Assembly: GCF_002873335.1 (NCBI RefSeq)
Contig: NZ_MCUW01000089.1
Location: 186,001 to 250,000, forward strand
Source of the DNA: Vibrio sp. 10N.286.49.B1
GTDB taxonomy: Bacteria; Pseudomonadota; Gammaproteobacteria; Enterobacterales; Vibrionaceae
DNA length: 64,000 bases
Direction: 5' to 3'
This document shows, one piece after another, positions 35,289 through 45,000 of the stretch. Numbering within the stretch: position 1 is the stretch's first letter; each line of letters opens with the position of its first letter. The notes under the pieces were generated by a model, which did not search any database, had not been told where the DNA came from, and saw nothing but the letters and a program-made list of their open reading frames with translations. A program made the position numbers and the translations under genes.

Positions 35289-38200
35289 ATGGATAATAAA
35301 CGTCGTCAATTTTTGAAATCAGGTATCGCGGTGGGTGGTCTAGGCGCATTTGCGGCGGGTTATGCGACTACAACTAAACACATGGTTGAAGGGGTAATTG
35401 AGGGGACAGCTGGGCAGAAAACTCGAGATATCCACCACGGTAATTCACTTGAGCCTGAGTACAGCGTAAATTCAAATGGTAATCTGATCCCCAACCCAAA
35501 CCAGCGGGTTGCACCGTCGATGTGTTTTGGATGTTGGACACTATGTGGCCTTCGTGTTCGTATTGATAACCGAAATGACGAGATATTACGCATCAGTGGT
35601 AACCCTTATCACCCGCTTTCACATCAAAACCATATACCGTTTGAAACGCCAGTAAAAGATGCCTATCTAGGCTTGGCTGGAGAGTCAGGGTTAGAGGGAC
35701 GCTCAACGGCGTGTGCCCGAGGTAATGGCATGATGGAAATCCGCAATAGCCCTTATCGAATCACGCAACCGCTTAAACGAGTGGGCAAACGCGGCGAAGG
35801 GAAATGGCAACCCATCAGTTACGAGCAACTCATTGACGAAGTCGTTGAAGGTGGTGATTTATTTGGCGAGGGACACGTAGATGGTTTGGCCGCGATTCGT
35901 GATTTAGACACACCCGTTGACCCTCTTAACCCTGAATATGGCCCCAAAGCCAACCAATTACTGATGACCAATGCAGGTAATGAAGGACGTGATGACATAC
36001 TAAAACGCTTTGCTTTCAATAGTTTTGGTACACGGAACTTTGGACATCATGGTTCATACTGCGGCTATGCATTCCGAGCTGGCAGTGGCGCGTTCATGAA
36101 CGATCTCGACAAATTTTCTCATCTAAAACCTGACTTCGACAACGCTGAGTATGTGATATTTATTGGCATGTCACCGGCACAAGCGGGTAACCCGTTTAAG
36201 CGCCAAGCCCGTCAGCTTGCAAAAGCACGCACAGAAGGCAAACTTGAATACACCATCATCACGCCAAGCTTACCGGCAGGCTCATCCAGCTTAGCGGCGG
36301 GCGACAACAATAACTGGATTCCCATCAAACCCGCCAGTGACTCTGCGCTTGTGCTGGGGATGATTCGCTGGATTATTGACAACGAACGCTATAACGCGAC
36401 ATTCCTAGCCCAGCCAGGCGTAAGTGCAATGAAGAAGGCCGGTACGGCGCATTGGTGTAATGCCACTCACCTGGTGATTAGTGATCCTCACCACCCTCGC
36501 CAAGGCAGTTTTTTACGCGCCTCTGATATGAATCTGCCTTTTGAGGGAGAGGCGCAATCCGATACGGATCCCTACGTGATTGTCGATGCGCAAAGCAACA
36601 CGCTAGGCATCAATACGCAAGCCAACGAAGCAACGCTCTTTGTCGATCGCGATATTGAACTTGCAGGTGAAGTGGTACGGGTCAAATCATCGCTACAAAG
36701 ATTGAAAGAGGAAGCATTTAAACACGACCTCACGTTCTACAGCCAACAATGTGGCATTGCTGAAACCGAGATCAGCGCTCTCGCTAAGCGATTCACCAGC
36801 TACGGTACAAAGGCTGTGGTTGATACCCACGGTGGCAATATGCACACCAATGGTTTCTACAATGCCTTCACAATTGTCATGCTCAATGCCTTGGTTGGGA
36901 ACATTAATCGTAAGGGCGGCGCCATGGCGAAAGCGGGTGGCTACCCAACATCCGGTAAAGGCCCGCGTTATGATTTCACCCAGTTCGCGGGCAAAACCGC
37001 ACCTAAAGGTGTGTTTCTTTCACGCAGCAAGTTTCCTTACCAAAAAAGCAGCGAATACAAACGACGTGTGGCGGCGGGTCAGTCGCCTTACCCTACTCGT
37101 GCGCCTTGGTATCCGATATCAGCGCCATTGTTAACCGAGCATTTGTCTGCCGCTATTGATGGCTATCCGTATCGAGCTAAAGCATGGATCAACCACATGG
37201 CTAATCCGATTTATGGTGTACCCGGCTTGAAAACCCTGCTGGAAGACAAACTCAAGGATCCTAAAGAGTTGGGGCTGATCATCTCGATCGACGCGTTCAT
37301 CAATGAAACCACCGCACTGTCTGATTACATTGTGCCTGACACCGTGACCTATGAAAGCTGGGGGATGGCTACGCCTTGGCACGATGTGCCGGTAAAAACC
37401 GTCACAGCTCGCTGGCCTGTCGTGGAGCCACGCACAGAGAAAACCGCAGATGGCCGAGCGATTTGCCTAGAAGATTTTCTCATTGATGTCGCTAAAAAAA
37501 TGAAGTTAGGCGGTTTTGGTGACAAGGCGATTCCTGATGCTAACGGACAGTGGCATAGCATCCATACTGCGGAAGATTTTTATCTTCGCTCTGCCGCCAA
37601 CCTCGCATTTGTAAAAGGTGGCGTTCCAGACGTATCTGCCGAAGATATTGTTTGGTCAGGGTTAGAAAGACTCATGCCTGCCATGCAGAAAACCCTTACG
37701 CCCGATGAACTCAAGCGTGTGGCGTTTATCTTTGCTCGTGGCGGTCGTTTTGAGGATGCATCGCAAACCTATCAAGGTGAGCTGATGAAGTATAAGTGGA
37801 CGAAACCACTGGCCATCTGGAATGAAAAACTGGGCACCTCCAGAAACACCATGACGGGTGAATTTTACAGTGGATGTCCGACGTGGCACCCGCAAAAACT
37901 GAGCGACGGTACGCCACTTGAAGAGCAATACCCTAGCAGTGAATGGCCGTTCAGCCTCACCAACTTTAAGTCAAACATTCATAGCGCGGTATCGAATTTA
38001 TCACCTCGTTTGAATTCGATTAAAGGGGTGAACCCGGTTTACATCCACCCGTCAGATGCAGAAAAGGCCGGCATACAAACGGGTGACCGCTTTGTTGTAG
38101 AAACACCTGACGCCAGCACTGAAGCTTTAGCTATGGTAGTGGATGGGATTCGACCAGGCACACTCGGGTTTGAGCACGGCTTTGGTCACACTGAGCTTGG

Positions 38201-38381
38201 AGAGCGCGCGCACTGGATTGGCGATCAACAGCAACCGGTTAAAGCTATGAGAGGCGATGGCGTAAATATCAATGACATTGGCCTGGTCGACCCGACGCGG
38301 CAAGGTAAAGGGGTAATGCTGGATTGGGTGGTGGGTGCCGCGGCTCGGCAGTCTCTACCTGCTAAAATTCGTAAAGCCTAG
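35289..38381 (+). CDS. ttrA: Tetrathionate reductase catalytic subunit TtrA
   Basis: A 1030-residue molybdopterin oxidoreductase of TtrA length. The Tat signal is KRRQFLKSGIAVGGLGAF. An N-terminal [4Fe-4S] motif has Cys79, Cys82, Cys86 and probably Cys142 (STACARGNG). Cys258 in FGHHGSYCGYAF is the likely molybdenum ligand. The C-terminal molydopterin dinucleotide-binding domain carries IHPSDAEKAGIQTGDRFVVE. It reduces tetrathionate to thiosulfate in the periplasm, letting the cell respire without oxygen. The last gene of the operon, it is followed by a terminator. Confidence 0.93.
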   Translation: MDNKRRQFLKSGIAVGGLGAFAAGYATTTKHMVEGVIEGTAGQKTRDIHHGNSLEPEYSVNSNGNLIPNPNQRVAPSMCFGCWTLCGLRVRIDNRNDEILRISGNPYHPLSHQNHIPFETPVKDAYLGLAGESGLEGRSTACARGNGMMEIRNSPYRITQPLKRVGKRGEGKWQPISYEQLIDEVVEGGDLFGEGHVDGLAAIRDLDTPVDPLNPEYGPKANQLLMTNAGNEGRDDILKRFAFNSFGTRNFGHHGSYCGYAFRAGSGAFMNDLDKFSHLKPDFDNAEYVIFIGMSPAQAGNPFKRQARQLAKARTEGKLEYTIITPSLPAGSSSLAAGDNNNWIPIKPASDSALVLGMIRWIIDNERYNATFLAQPGVSAMKKAGTAHWCNATHLVISDPHHPRQGSFLRASDMNLPFEGEAQSDTDPYVIVDAQSNTLGINTQANEATLFVDRDIELAGEVVRVKSSLQRLKEEAFKHDLTFYSQQCGIAETEISALAKRFTSYGTKAVVDTHGGNMHTNGFYNAFTIVMLNALVGNINRKGGAMAKAGGYPTSGKGPRYDFTQFAGKTAPKGVFLSRSKFPYQKSSEYKRRVAAGQSPYPTRAPWYPISAPLLTEHLSAAIDGYPYRAKAWINHMANPIYGVPGLKTLLEDKLKDPKELGLIISIDAFINETTALSDYIVPDTVTYESWGMATPWHDVPVKTVTARWPVVEPRTEKTADGRAICLEDFLIDVAKKMKLGGFGDKAIPDANGQWHSIHTAEDFYLRSAANLAFVKGGVPDVSAEDIVWSGLERLMPAMQKTLTPDELKRVAFIFARGGRFEDASQTYQGELMKYKWTKPLAIWNEKLGTSRNTMTGEFYSGCPTWHPQKLSDGTPLEEQYPSSEWPFSLTNFKSNIHSAVSNLSPRLNSIKGVNPVYIHPSDAEKAGIQTGDRFVVETPDASTEALAMVVDGIRPGTLGFEHGFGHTELGERAHWIGDQQQPVKAMRGDGVNINDIGLVDPTRQGKGVMLDWVVGAAARQSLPAKIRKA

Positions 38382-38420
38382 TCAGCTTGAGTAGCTAAAA
38401 GGGTACACGAGTCGTAATAA

Positions 38421-38453
38421 CGTCGCCTTGTGGGTGCTTCCCACAAGACGACG
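38421..38453. terminator. Terminator after ttrA
   Basis: A 14-bp stem with one mismatch (CGTCGCCTTGTGGG/CCCACAAGACGACG) and a 5-nt loop lies between convergent ttrA and the GDPD gene, so it may serve both. Confidence 0.75.
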
Positions 38454-38466
38454 GGTCTTGCTTACT

Positions 38467-40812
38467 CTAATTAATTGTCACCGTAATTGGCGCAGAAAAT
38501 ATATGGTAGCCATCAACATTGTGTTGGTCTTCGTTGCTCTCTTCAACTGCATCAAACTCATGGAAATACCGCGCAAGTATTTGTGCTTCCCCACTTGTTG
38601 TAAATATCAGTTTACCGCTGTCATCAAGTTGGTAGTCTGCCGAGCTCTCAATCACCACAAAGTGATTCGCATCCCATGTAATCAATTCTCCTATTTGAGT
38701 TTTGATTGTCGCATCAACCGCAACAACCGCGTCAACGTCAACGGTTAAGTCATGCGTTTCCACTTCAATATCCGTTACGAAATCGCTGCTCCATTGGATA
38801 TAATCGGTCGTCAAGCCGTGAATGCCAGCGGCATAATCACGCTGCTGATCTTGCTCGTTACGGTAAGTCCATGGCCAAACCGTTACACCTCGATGCTTGG
38901 CTGCTTCTACCGTGCTATTTGCTAACGCAGCGTAAGATGGGTTATAGGTGGTGGAGATAGGCTGCACTTTTTTAAGCATAGACAGCAACGTTGCGTTCTC
39001 ATCTCTACCTTCAGAATGCCCAGTTAACAAACCAACTGGGATCTCCGGCATCACATCTCCCATTCGCTTAGCCTGCTCTTCACTAAACGCAATCACAATC
39101 AGCTGGTCTGCCACATCATATCGCTCTGTTACTCGTGAAATTTCGTCCACGATGAGTGGGTTGCCACTCTTTATTTCTAAGAAATGAGTCATCTCCTCAC
39201 CTTTGAAAGTCTCGAAAAACTCATCTAGGGTTGGGACTTTCATATCAGAAACAGAGCCATCGATATTGAGTATATTCAATTGTTTAATCTCAGCTAAGCT
39301 CATCTCTTCGATAAGCCCCGTGCCATCGGTCGTTCTGTCAACCGTCGCATCATGGATCACCACAACATGATTATCTGCCGATAAGTAAACATCATACTCA
39401 TTACCATCGACGCCTAATTCCAACGCTTTTACCGCGCTCTCTAAGGTATTTTCTGGCAACAGCGAAGGTACGCCTCGATGGCCAATAAACAATGGCTTTC
39501 TTATCAGAGAGTTTTCAGGAAAGGCCGTCAATGCCTGATTAATTGTATCGGTATCATCAACAACAAGTCCATGGGCACCCAATGTCATTAGGTCAGCAGT
39601 CGATTCTGTTTCATCAGCTACCACCCACACCGTTAGCAAGCGACGCTGCAAGTAACGCATATTTTCTTTTGTTGCCCAGTTTTGTGGTACAACTACAATG
39701 CGTGACTTCGAACGAGTGGTATCACTCACCACGTCATGCCAATTAGAGATCGACTGATCATCACTTTGCGGTAAGAACTCAAAGGCACTTCGTACATTTG
39801 GTGACGCCTGACGTAAAACCTGCAAAGCATCAACATTATCCGATACCACAGTCACATCCAACGACTTTGTCTTGTTCAATAGTTCCGATAATTTCAATGG
39901 GTCAACGTCATTGGACATCCGAATAACAGGAATAGTATTAAGATCCATCTCTAGCAGTTCAGCTAAGCTACCAAGCGACATACCATGTAACGAAGTAAGG
40001 TCAAGGTTAGCATCAAGCTGCAACCACGCATTCGATACTGGAAGAGATTGCAGGTCATCAAGGGCTTGCACATTGGTTGTCACAATAGAGGGGGCCATCG
40101 CGATATTTGTCTCTGGCTCGTTGACTGTGTAGATTTGCTCGAGCTTTGGTAACGGTTCATGCTGTTCAGTGATCTTGATATCTTGTACTTTAAGCACAGC
40201 GCCTGCCGCCTGCAAACCGACATTGCCAAGCATTGGTAATATGTCTGCGTCGTGCAAAACCTGACCATTTAATGTCTGTTGAACTCGATTACCAAAAGTT
40301 GTAATTGTCGCTGTATAGATCTGCTCTGAATCAATATCTTGATCAAACGCCATCGTATCCATGACATCCCATTCGTCATTGTATCGAGAAGAGAGCTCAG
40401 TTCCATTACCGCTTGTCGCCCCTTGTCTAATTGCCATCTGGTAGTATGGCTGGTCACCGGCGATACGATATTTAATTCCCCCCCAACGAGAGCTATTGTT
40501 CGCCTCAGCTATGGTAAAGTTCACTTCAACTTTATAGTTAGCATGGCTAGCTACCACTTGTGGAAGTTCAATCGCAGTCGCGGTGTAGTTATCTGCTCGT
40601 CCATCAATATACAAGGAGCCATCTTCGATATAAGCATCACCAATATTGGTAATGATATCCCACCCTTCAGGTAGGCTACCCTCTTCAATACCTTCAAAAT
40701 TCTCATACACAATGACATTTGACTCGACAACGGTGTTGTCATCTTTATCATCACTGCATCCTACTAGCGTCAAAGCGACAAAAGACGTCACCCATAGTTT
40801 ATTGTTAGACAT
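38467..40812 (-). CDS. Large lipoprotein with C-terminal glycerophosphodiester phosphodiesterase domain
   Basis: 781 residues with a lipobox (LTLVGC, Cys19). The N-terminal region (about 35-210) looks like a jelly-roll/LamG-type binding domain (YENFEGIEEGSLPEGWD). A central part of about 220-430 contains a degenerate TIM-barrel-like stretch. The GDPD domain starts near 444 with GHRGVPSLLPENTLESA, then EYDVYLSADNHVVVIHDATVDRTTDGTG in segments, holding the two catalytic histidines and metal-binding acids. A short all-beta tail follows. It should cleave glycerophosphodiesters at the cell surface. It is divergent from a GlpR-like regulator. Confidence 0.82.
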   Translation of the reverse strand: MSNNKLWVTSFVALTLVGCSDDKDDNTVVESNVIVYENFEGIEEGSLPEGWDIITNIGDAYIEDGSLYIDGRADNYTATAIELPQVVASHANYKVEVNFTIAEANNSSRWGGIKYRIAGDQPYYQMAIRQGATSGNGTELSSRYNDEWDVMDTMAFDQDIDSEQIYTATITTFGNRVQQTLNGQVLHDADILPMLGNVGLQAAGAVLKVQDIKITEQHEPLPKLEQIYTVNEPETNIAMAPSIVTTNVQALDDLQSLPVSNAWLQLDANLDLTSLHGMSLGSLAELLEMDLNTIPVIRMSNDVDPLKLSELLNKTKSLDVTVVSDNVDALQVLRQASPNVRSAFEFLPQSDDQSISNWHDVVSDTTRSKSRIVVVPQNWATKENMRYLQRRLLTVWVVADETESTADLMTLGAHGLVVDDTDTINQALTAFPENSLIRKPLFIGHRGVPSLLPENTLESAVKALELGVDGNEYDVYLSADNHVVVIHDATVDRTTDGTGLIEEMSLAEIKQLNILNIDGSVSDMKVPTLDEFFETFKGEEMTHFLEIKSGNPLIVDEISRVTERYDVADQLIVIAFSEEQAKRMGDVMPEIPVGLLTGHSEGRDENATLLSMLKKVQPISTTYNPSYAALANSTVEAAKHRGVTVWPWTYRNEQDQQRDYAAGIHGLTTDYIQWSSDFVTDIEVETHDLTVDVDAVVAVDATIKTQIGELITWDANHFVVIESSADYQLDDSGKLIFTTSGEAQILARYFHEFDAVEESNEDQHNVDGYHIFSAPITVTIN

Positions 40813-41033
40813 TTAACATCTCCTTATTAGATAGTTATTATCCTATAGGCGATGAATTAATATCCTCTTTCACCTTAATGAACATTCTGTGAGAAAAACC
40901 CTCATATTTTTCATTAGAAAACTCTTGGTTTTTACAGATAATTACAAATACAGCCTTATTTAACCTCATTAATTAACTGTTAAGAAATATATTCAGATTA
41001 TTTTCATATGAACATTTTAATATAGGAACCAGC

Positions 41034-41783
41034 ATGACAAATTGTAGAAAACCAGAGATCCTCACTCTATTAGATAAAAATGGCACAATTACAACCAACG
41101 CACTCGCAAAATTGTTTTCTGTTACGCCACAAACAATATGTCGAGACATCAATGAGCTGTGTGATCAAGGACAAGCACGTCGTGTACATGGCGGTGTAAC
41201 ACTGCCTGCTAGTATGGATAATACTCATTACAACCAAAGAATTAGCAATAACAGTCAAGGAAAAGCTCTTATTGCCAAAATTGCCGCTAGGCATATCTTA
41301 CCGGGTCAAACTGTCTTTCTTGGTTACGGTTCAACCACCGCAAACCTTGCTTCTTTAATCAGTATCAAATCTCCGATTAAGGTGATCACCAATAATTTGG
41401 ATGTTGCGACAGCCCTGGAAAACAGCAACTCTGAAGTGTGGTTGTCCGGCGGTCGCGTGCGTAACCGTCAAAGAGACGTGACAGGCTATGCTACTGCCAA
41501 CTTCCTCAATAGTTTCAGGGCTGATATTGCCTTTTGTGGTGTGGGTGCCATTGACAAAAATGGCGATCTACTAGAGTTCAATTATGAAGAAGCTGAGTTA
41601 TCTCGAGTGATGCTATCAAACGCCAAGCAGAAAGTGATCCTAGCCGACCATACAAAACTAGGCAGACACGCATCGGTATTTTGTGAAAAGCTAGCCAATA
41701 TAGACATATTAATCACAGACATAGAAACCCAAGAAATTAAACAACTTTGTCAAAAACATTCAGTTAAAATTATATCCAATTAA
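41034..41783 (+). CDS. DeoR-family regulator, GlpR-like
   Basis: A 249-residue regulator. The winged helix (ILTLLDKNGTITTNALAKLF, TPQTICRDINELCDQGQARR-VHGG) is followed by the sugar-phosphate domain (LGYGSTTANLA, ITNNLDVATAL, WLSGGRVRNRQRDVTG, ADIAFCGVGAIDKNGDLLEF). The last motif, with its NYEEAELSRVML, is the form seen in GlpR, the glycerol 3-phosphate repressor. It lies between the divergent GDPD lipoprotein gene and the phosphodiester-glycosidase/phosphatase gene, so glycerol 3-phosphate or a sugar phosphate released by these enzymes is a plausible inducer. Confidence 0.8.
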   Translation: MTNCRKPEILTLLDKNGTITTNALAKLFSVTPQTICRDINELCDQGQARRVHGGVTLPASMDNTHYNQRISNNSQGKALIAKIAARHILPGQTVFLGYGSTTANLASLISIKSPIKVITNNLDVATALENSNSEVWLSGGRVRNRQRDVTGYATANFLNSFRADIAFCGVGAIDKNGDLLEFNYEEAELSRVMLSNAKQKVILADHTKLGRHASVFCEKLANIDILITDIETQEIKQLCQKHSVKIISN

Positions 41784-41800
41784 ATAACCAAAATCCATAC

Positions 41801-41823
41801 GATATATTGATATATTGATATAT
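41801..41823. repeat. Short tandem repeat of an 8-bp unit
   Basis: GATATATT is present in nearly three tandem copies between the regulator and the giant lipoprotein gene. It may be a slippage-prone tract in the promoter region of the downstream gene. Confidence 0.6.
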
Positions 41824-42082
41824 GGGAATTAAATAATTACAAACTGAACAATATAATATTATGTGAACGATGAATGGAAACTGTAACAAATCGCTTCTTA
41901 GTTATTTTTATAATTTTGATAATTACGTCATTTTATTCAGCCTACTCATAAACTTAAATCAAAAACAATTCCCAATGTAATATTATTTTAATGTTTAGAC
42001 TTTTTAGTGTAATAAACCATACATGCAGCATTCATCTCGCTCACTTACTGTCGTCACGATTTTTTATAGGAGATATAAACGC

Positions 42083-45000
42083 ATGTTATTGAAAGAGTAC
42101 ATTCCTCAGGTTCGGAATTTACTGTCAGTAAGTATTGTGGCTGCTTTGGTTGTTGGATGTAATTCAGAATCAGAAGACCGTGACTACATTGATGGAAACC
42201 CAGGCGGAGAGAATTTTGTCGCCAATATTATTGATCCGCCAAGCGACCTCGTTGATCGAATTAAACCCGCTATTCCCCCTAAGGTCATGGATGTAACAGG
42301 GCATCCGAACGAGCAAGTGCCTACCGAAATCAACCATTACCATGAATATCCAGTAAACCAAGATCTAATGTTGACACGCGGTACACTAAACCACACTCGT
42401 GATTCCGATATTATGACGATGGATTTCACCAGCGGCGCGGGTATTAATTTGATTCCTATTGAACGTTCTACAGGGCAGTTCAGTATGGAAACCACCACTG
42501 ATTCAGTCAATCACCTTATCGACCAAGGGCATAATGTTATCGGGGCAATCAACGCAGACCCTTACAACATGGTCAATGGTTGGAATCTAGGTGCAGTGAC
42601 AATCGATGGTGAGAACTTTACTGGTTGGGGGGTTTCACAAGAAGCCGTCATCATCGTCAACCAAGATGACTCCTTAGCTATCTGGGAACATACCCCAAAC
42701 TTTGAGCTCACGTGGGGCATTAACGACCAGTACCAAGGCAGTGTTGCCAATGTGTATTACTTCGACAAAGAAAACTATACCACACACTCTTTTTCTCAAG
42801 AAGGCGGTAACCTCAACGTTTACCCTGGTGACCGCTACCGAGGTACTGTGGACTTAACTGGCCGTACCGGTGCACTTGTGAAACCACAAATCAATGGTGT
42901 CAGCGTTGTTGCGAATGAAGACGATGGTTCTGCCATTGCCCAGTTCGCGCCTTTCGAGGGTGATATTGTACAAGTCATCGAAGACGACACAAACTATATC
43001 GTGCCTGCGGGGCATATTCTTGTCACTTCTCCCGATATCGATTTAGTCAACGGTGACCGACTCTCCACGACCTTCCAGACCGATGACCCTCGCTGGAGTG
43101 AGGTAAAGCACGCACTTGGTGCTGGCTTTAGAAACGTCATGTTAGTGAAAGATGGGCAATTGCATACCGATAATGACGAGTCTGCGATTAGTGGTCGAAC
43201 TGCATTTGGTATTCGCGCCGACGGCTCCGGATTTTTTTTAGTCGCAGACAAACCTATTGGCACCTTTTCTGATGGCATAACACTAAGAAAACTCGCTCAG
43301 ATTATGCAAGCTTATGGGGCGGTTGATGCCGTTAACCTCGATGGTGGAGGTTCAACAACCATGACCATGCGCATGCCTGGAGAAAAGTATAATCATGTCA
43401 TCAATGTTCCGTCCGATGGTTCTGAACGTGTGGTCGCTTCAAAGTGGGGACTACGACTCAATCCAGAGCGAGCATCTTATGATGATGCCATCGCTATTTT
43501 TCCAAAAGAGATGACCATCTTAGCAAACTCAACATACCGTAGGTTTAAGGCACTGGGTTACGACGGCGATTCGTTACACGAATCAGGTGAGCATGTGGAG
43601 TTTGGTATCAACGACCGCTCAATCGGCTTAATCGATGTCGATTCAGGTGCGTTTAGAGCCAGTGCCAATGCGGCAGAAGGTTTTATTATTGCTAACCTAG
43701 GTGAAAACCCTCAAGACGCGGATCATCTTAAGGGCGTTGCTAAAATCAATGTCGTCACCGACATCGATGAGATGTACTTTGGTAGTGATCAAATTACACT
43801 AGGCAGAGGCGAATCAACTACGATTTTACCAGTATTAACGGCGTCAGGGCAGATTGTCACCTACGAACCCCATGCGTTGAACTATACGCTGGACAACAAT
43901 CATAGCGGTCGAATCGACTCCGACACCGGTATCTTTTACGCTGCAGATATTCAGGGCGGTGAGGTTACTGTCACCGTCAGCTATACAAACAACGGTCAAG
44001 TGTTTGAATCGACTATCGACATCAACATTGGCTTACCACCAGTTATCATTGAAGACTTTGAAGGTTCAATCTCTCATTTATCCGCGATCGGAGCTCGTGA
44101 TCTCAATGTCGATATTTCTCAAGTAGATACACCCGTTTTTGATGGCGAATATTCTCTAGAATTATCGTGGGAAGCGGACCCAAATCAACCAGGTACATTT
44201 GGCGCCTATGTCGTCGATACCGACAAGGTCACCGAACTTCCAGGCTATCCTCGTCAACTTGGGGTCAATGTTTATATTCCAGAAGAGTTAGCCGGTAAGG
44301 TATGGTGGGTTCGAGGTCAGTTACGTGACGGTGATGGCAATGCAGTAGGCATTAATTACAACAATGAAGGTGAAGCTCTTCCAAGTCGCGGGTGGAACTT
44401 CATGACCGCTGATATTCCAGAAGGCCACGAGCTGCCTTTGACCTTTGATCAGCCCTTCCGATTCCTTGTATTGCAAACCGCTGAGCGTATCGACACTAGC
44501 GTGGTTCTTGATAACTTTACCGCGATTTATGATGTCAACACCGACCTCGCAGGTCCGTCGGTTACCCTTACCCCTTCTGACCGCGATACCGTAAATAGTA
44601 AAGATGTGACCGTTCGTCTGCAAGTATTTGATGAATCAGGCGTCGATTTTGATCGTATTGAGTTGGAGCTTAATGGTGAGATCATCTCAAGCGGAGAGAT
44701 CGAAAACAATGGTGACGACGCCTTCTGGGTTAAACTCCATAACCTTGATGACGGCTGGCACCGTCTCGACTATCGCGTTTTTGATAAGTTAGGTAACGCC
44801 TCTGCTGGTGATAGCCTATTCAATGTTATTACGGATGACGCTCGTATCTATATCGGTGGTGAACACGATACTATTTACGCGGGTGGGACGTTTAATCTGC
44901 CTATTCAAGCAACAAAAGCGGAGACCTTTTCAACATTTACATTATCACTCAATTACGACGCAACCAAAACCTCACTCAAGGTTCTTGCTGAAGATCTAGA

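Noticed and set aside
41801..41823. AT-rich tandem repeat as a possible CRISPR or iteron array
   Set aside because: Only three 8-bp units without spacers; too short for either.
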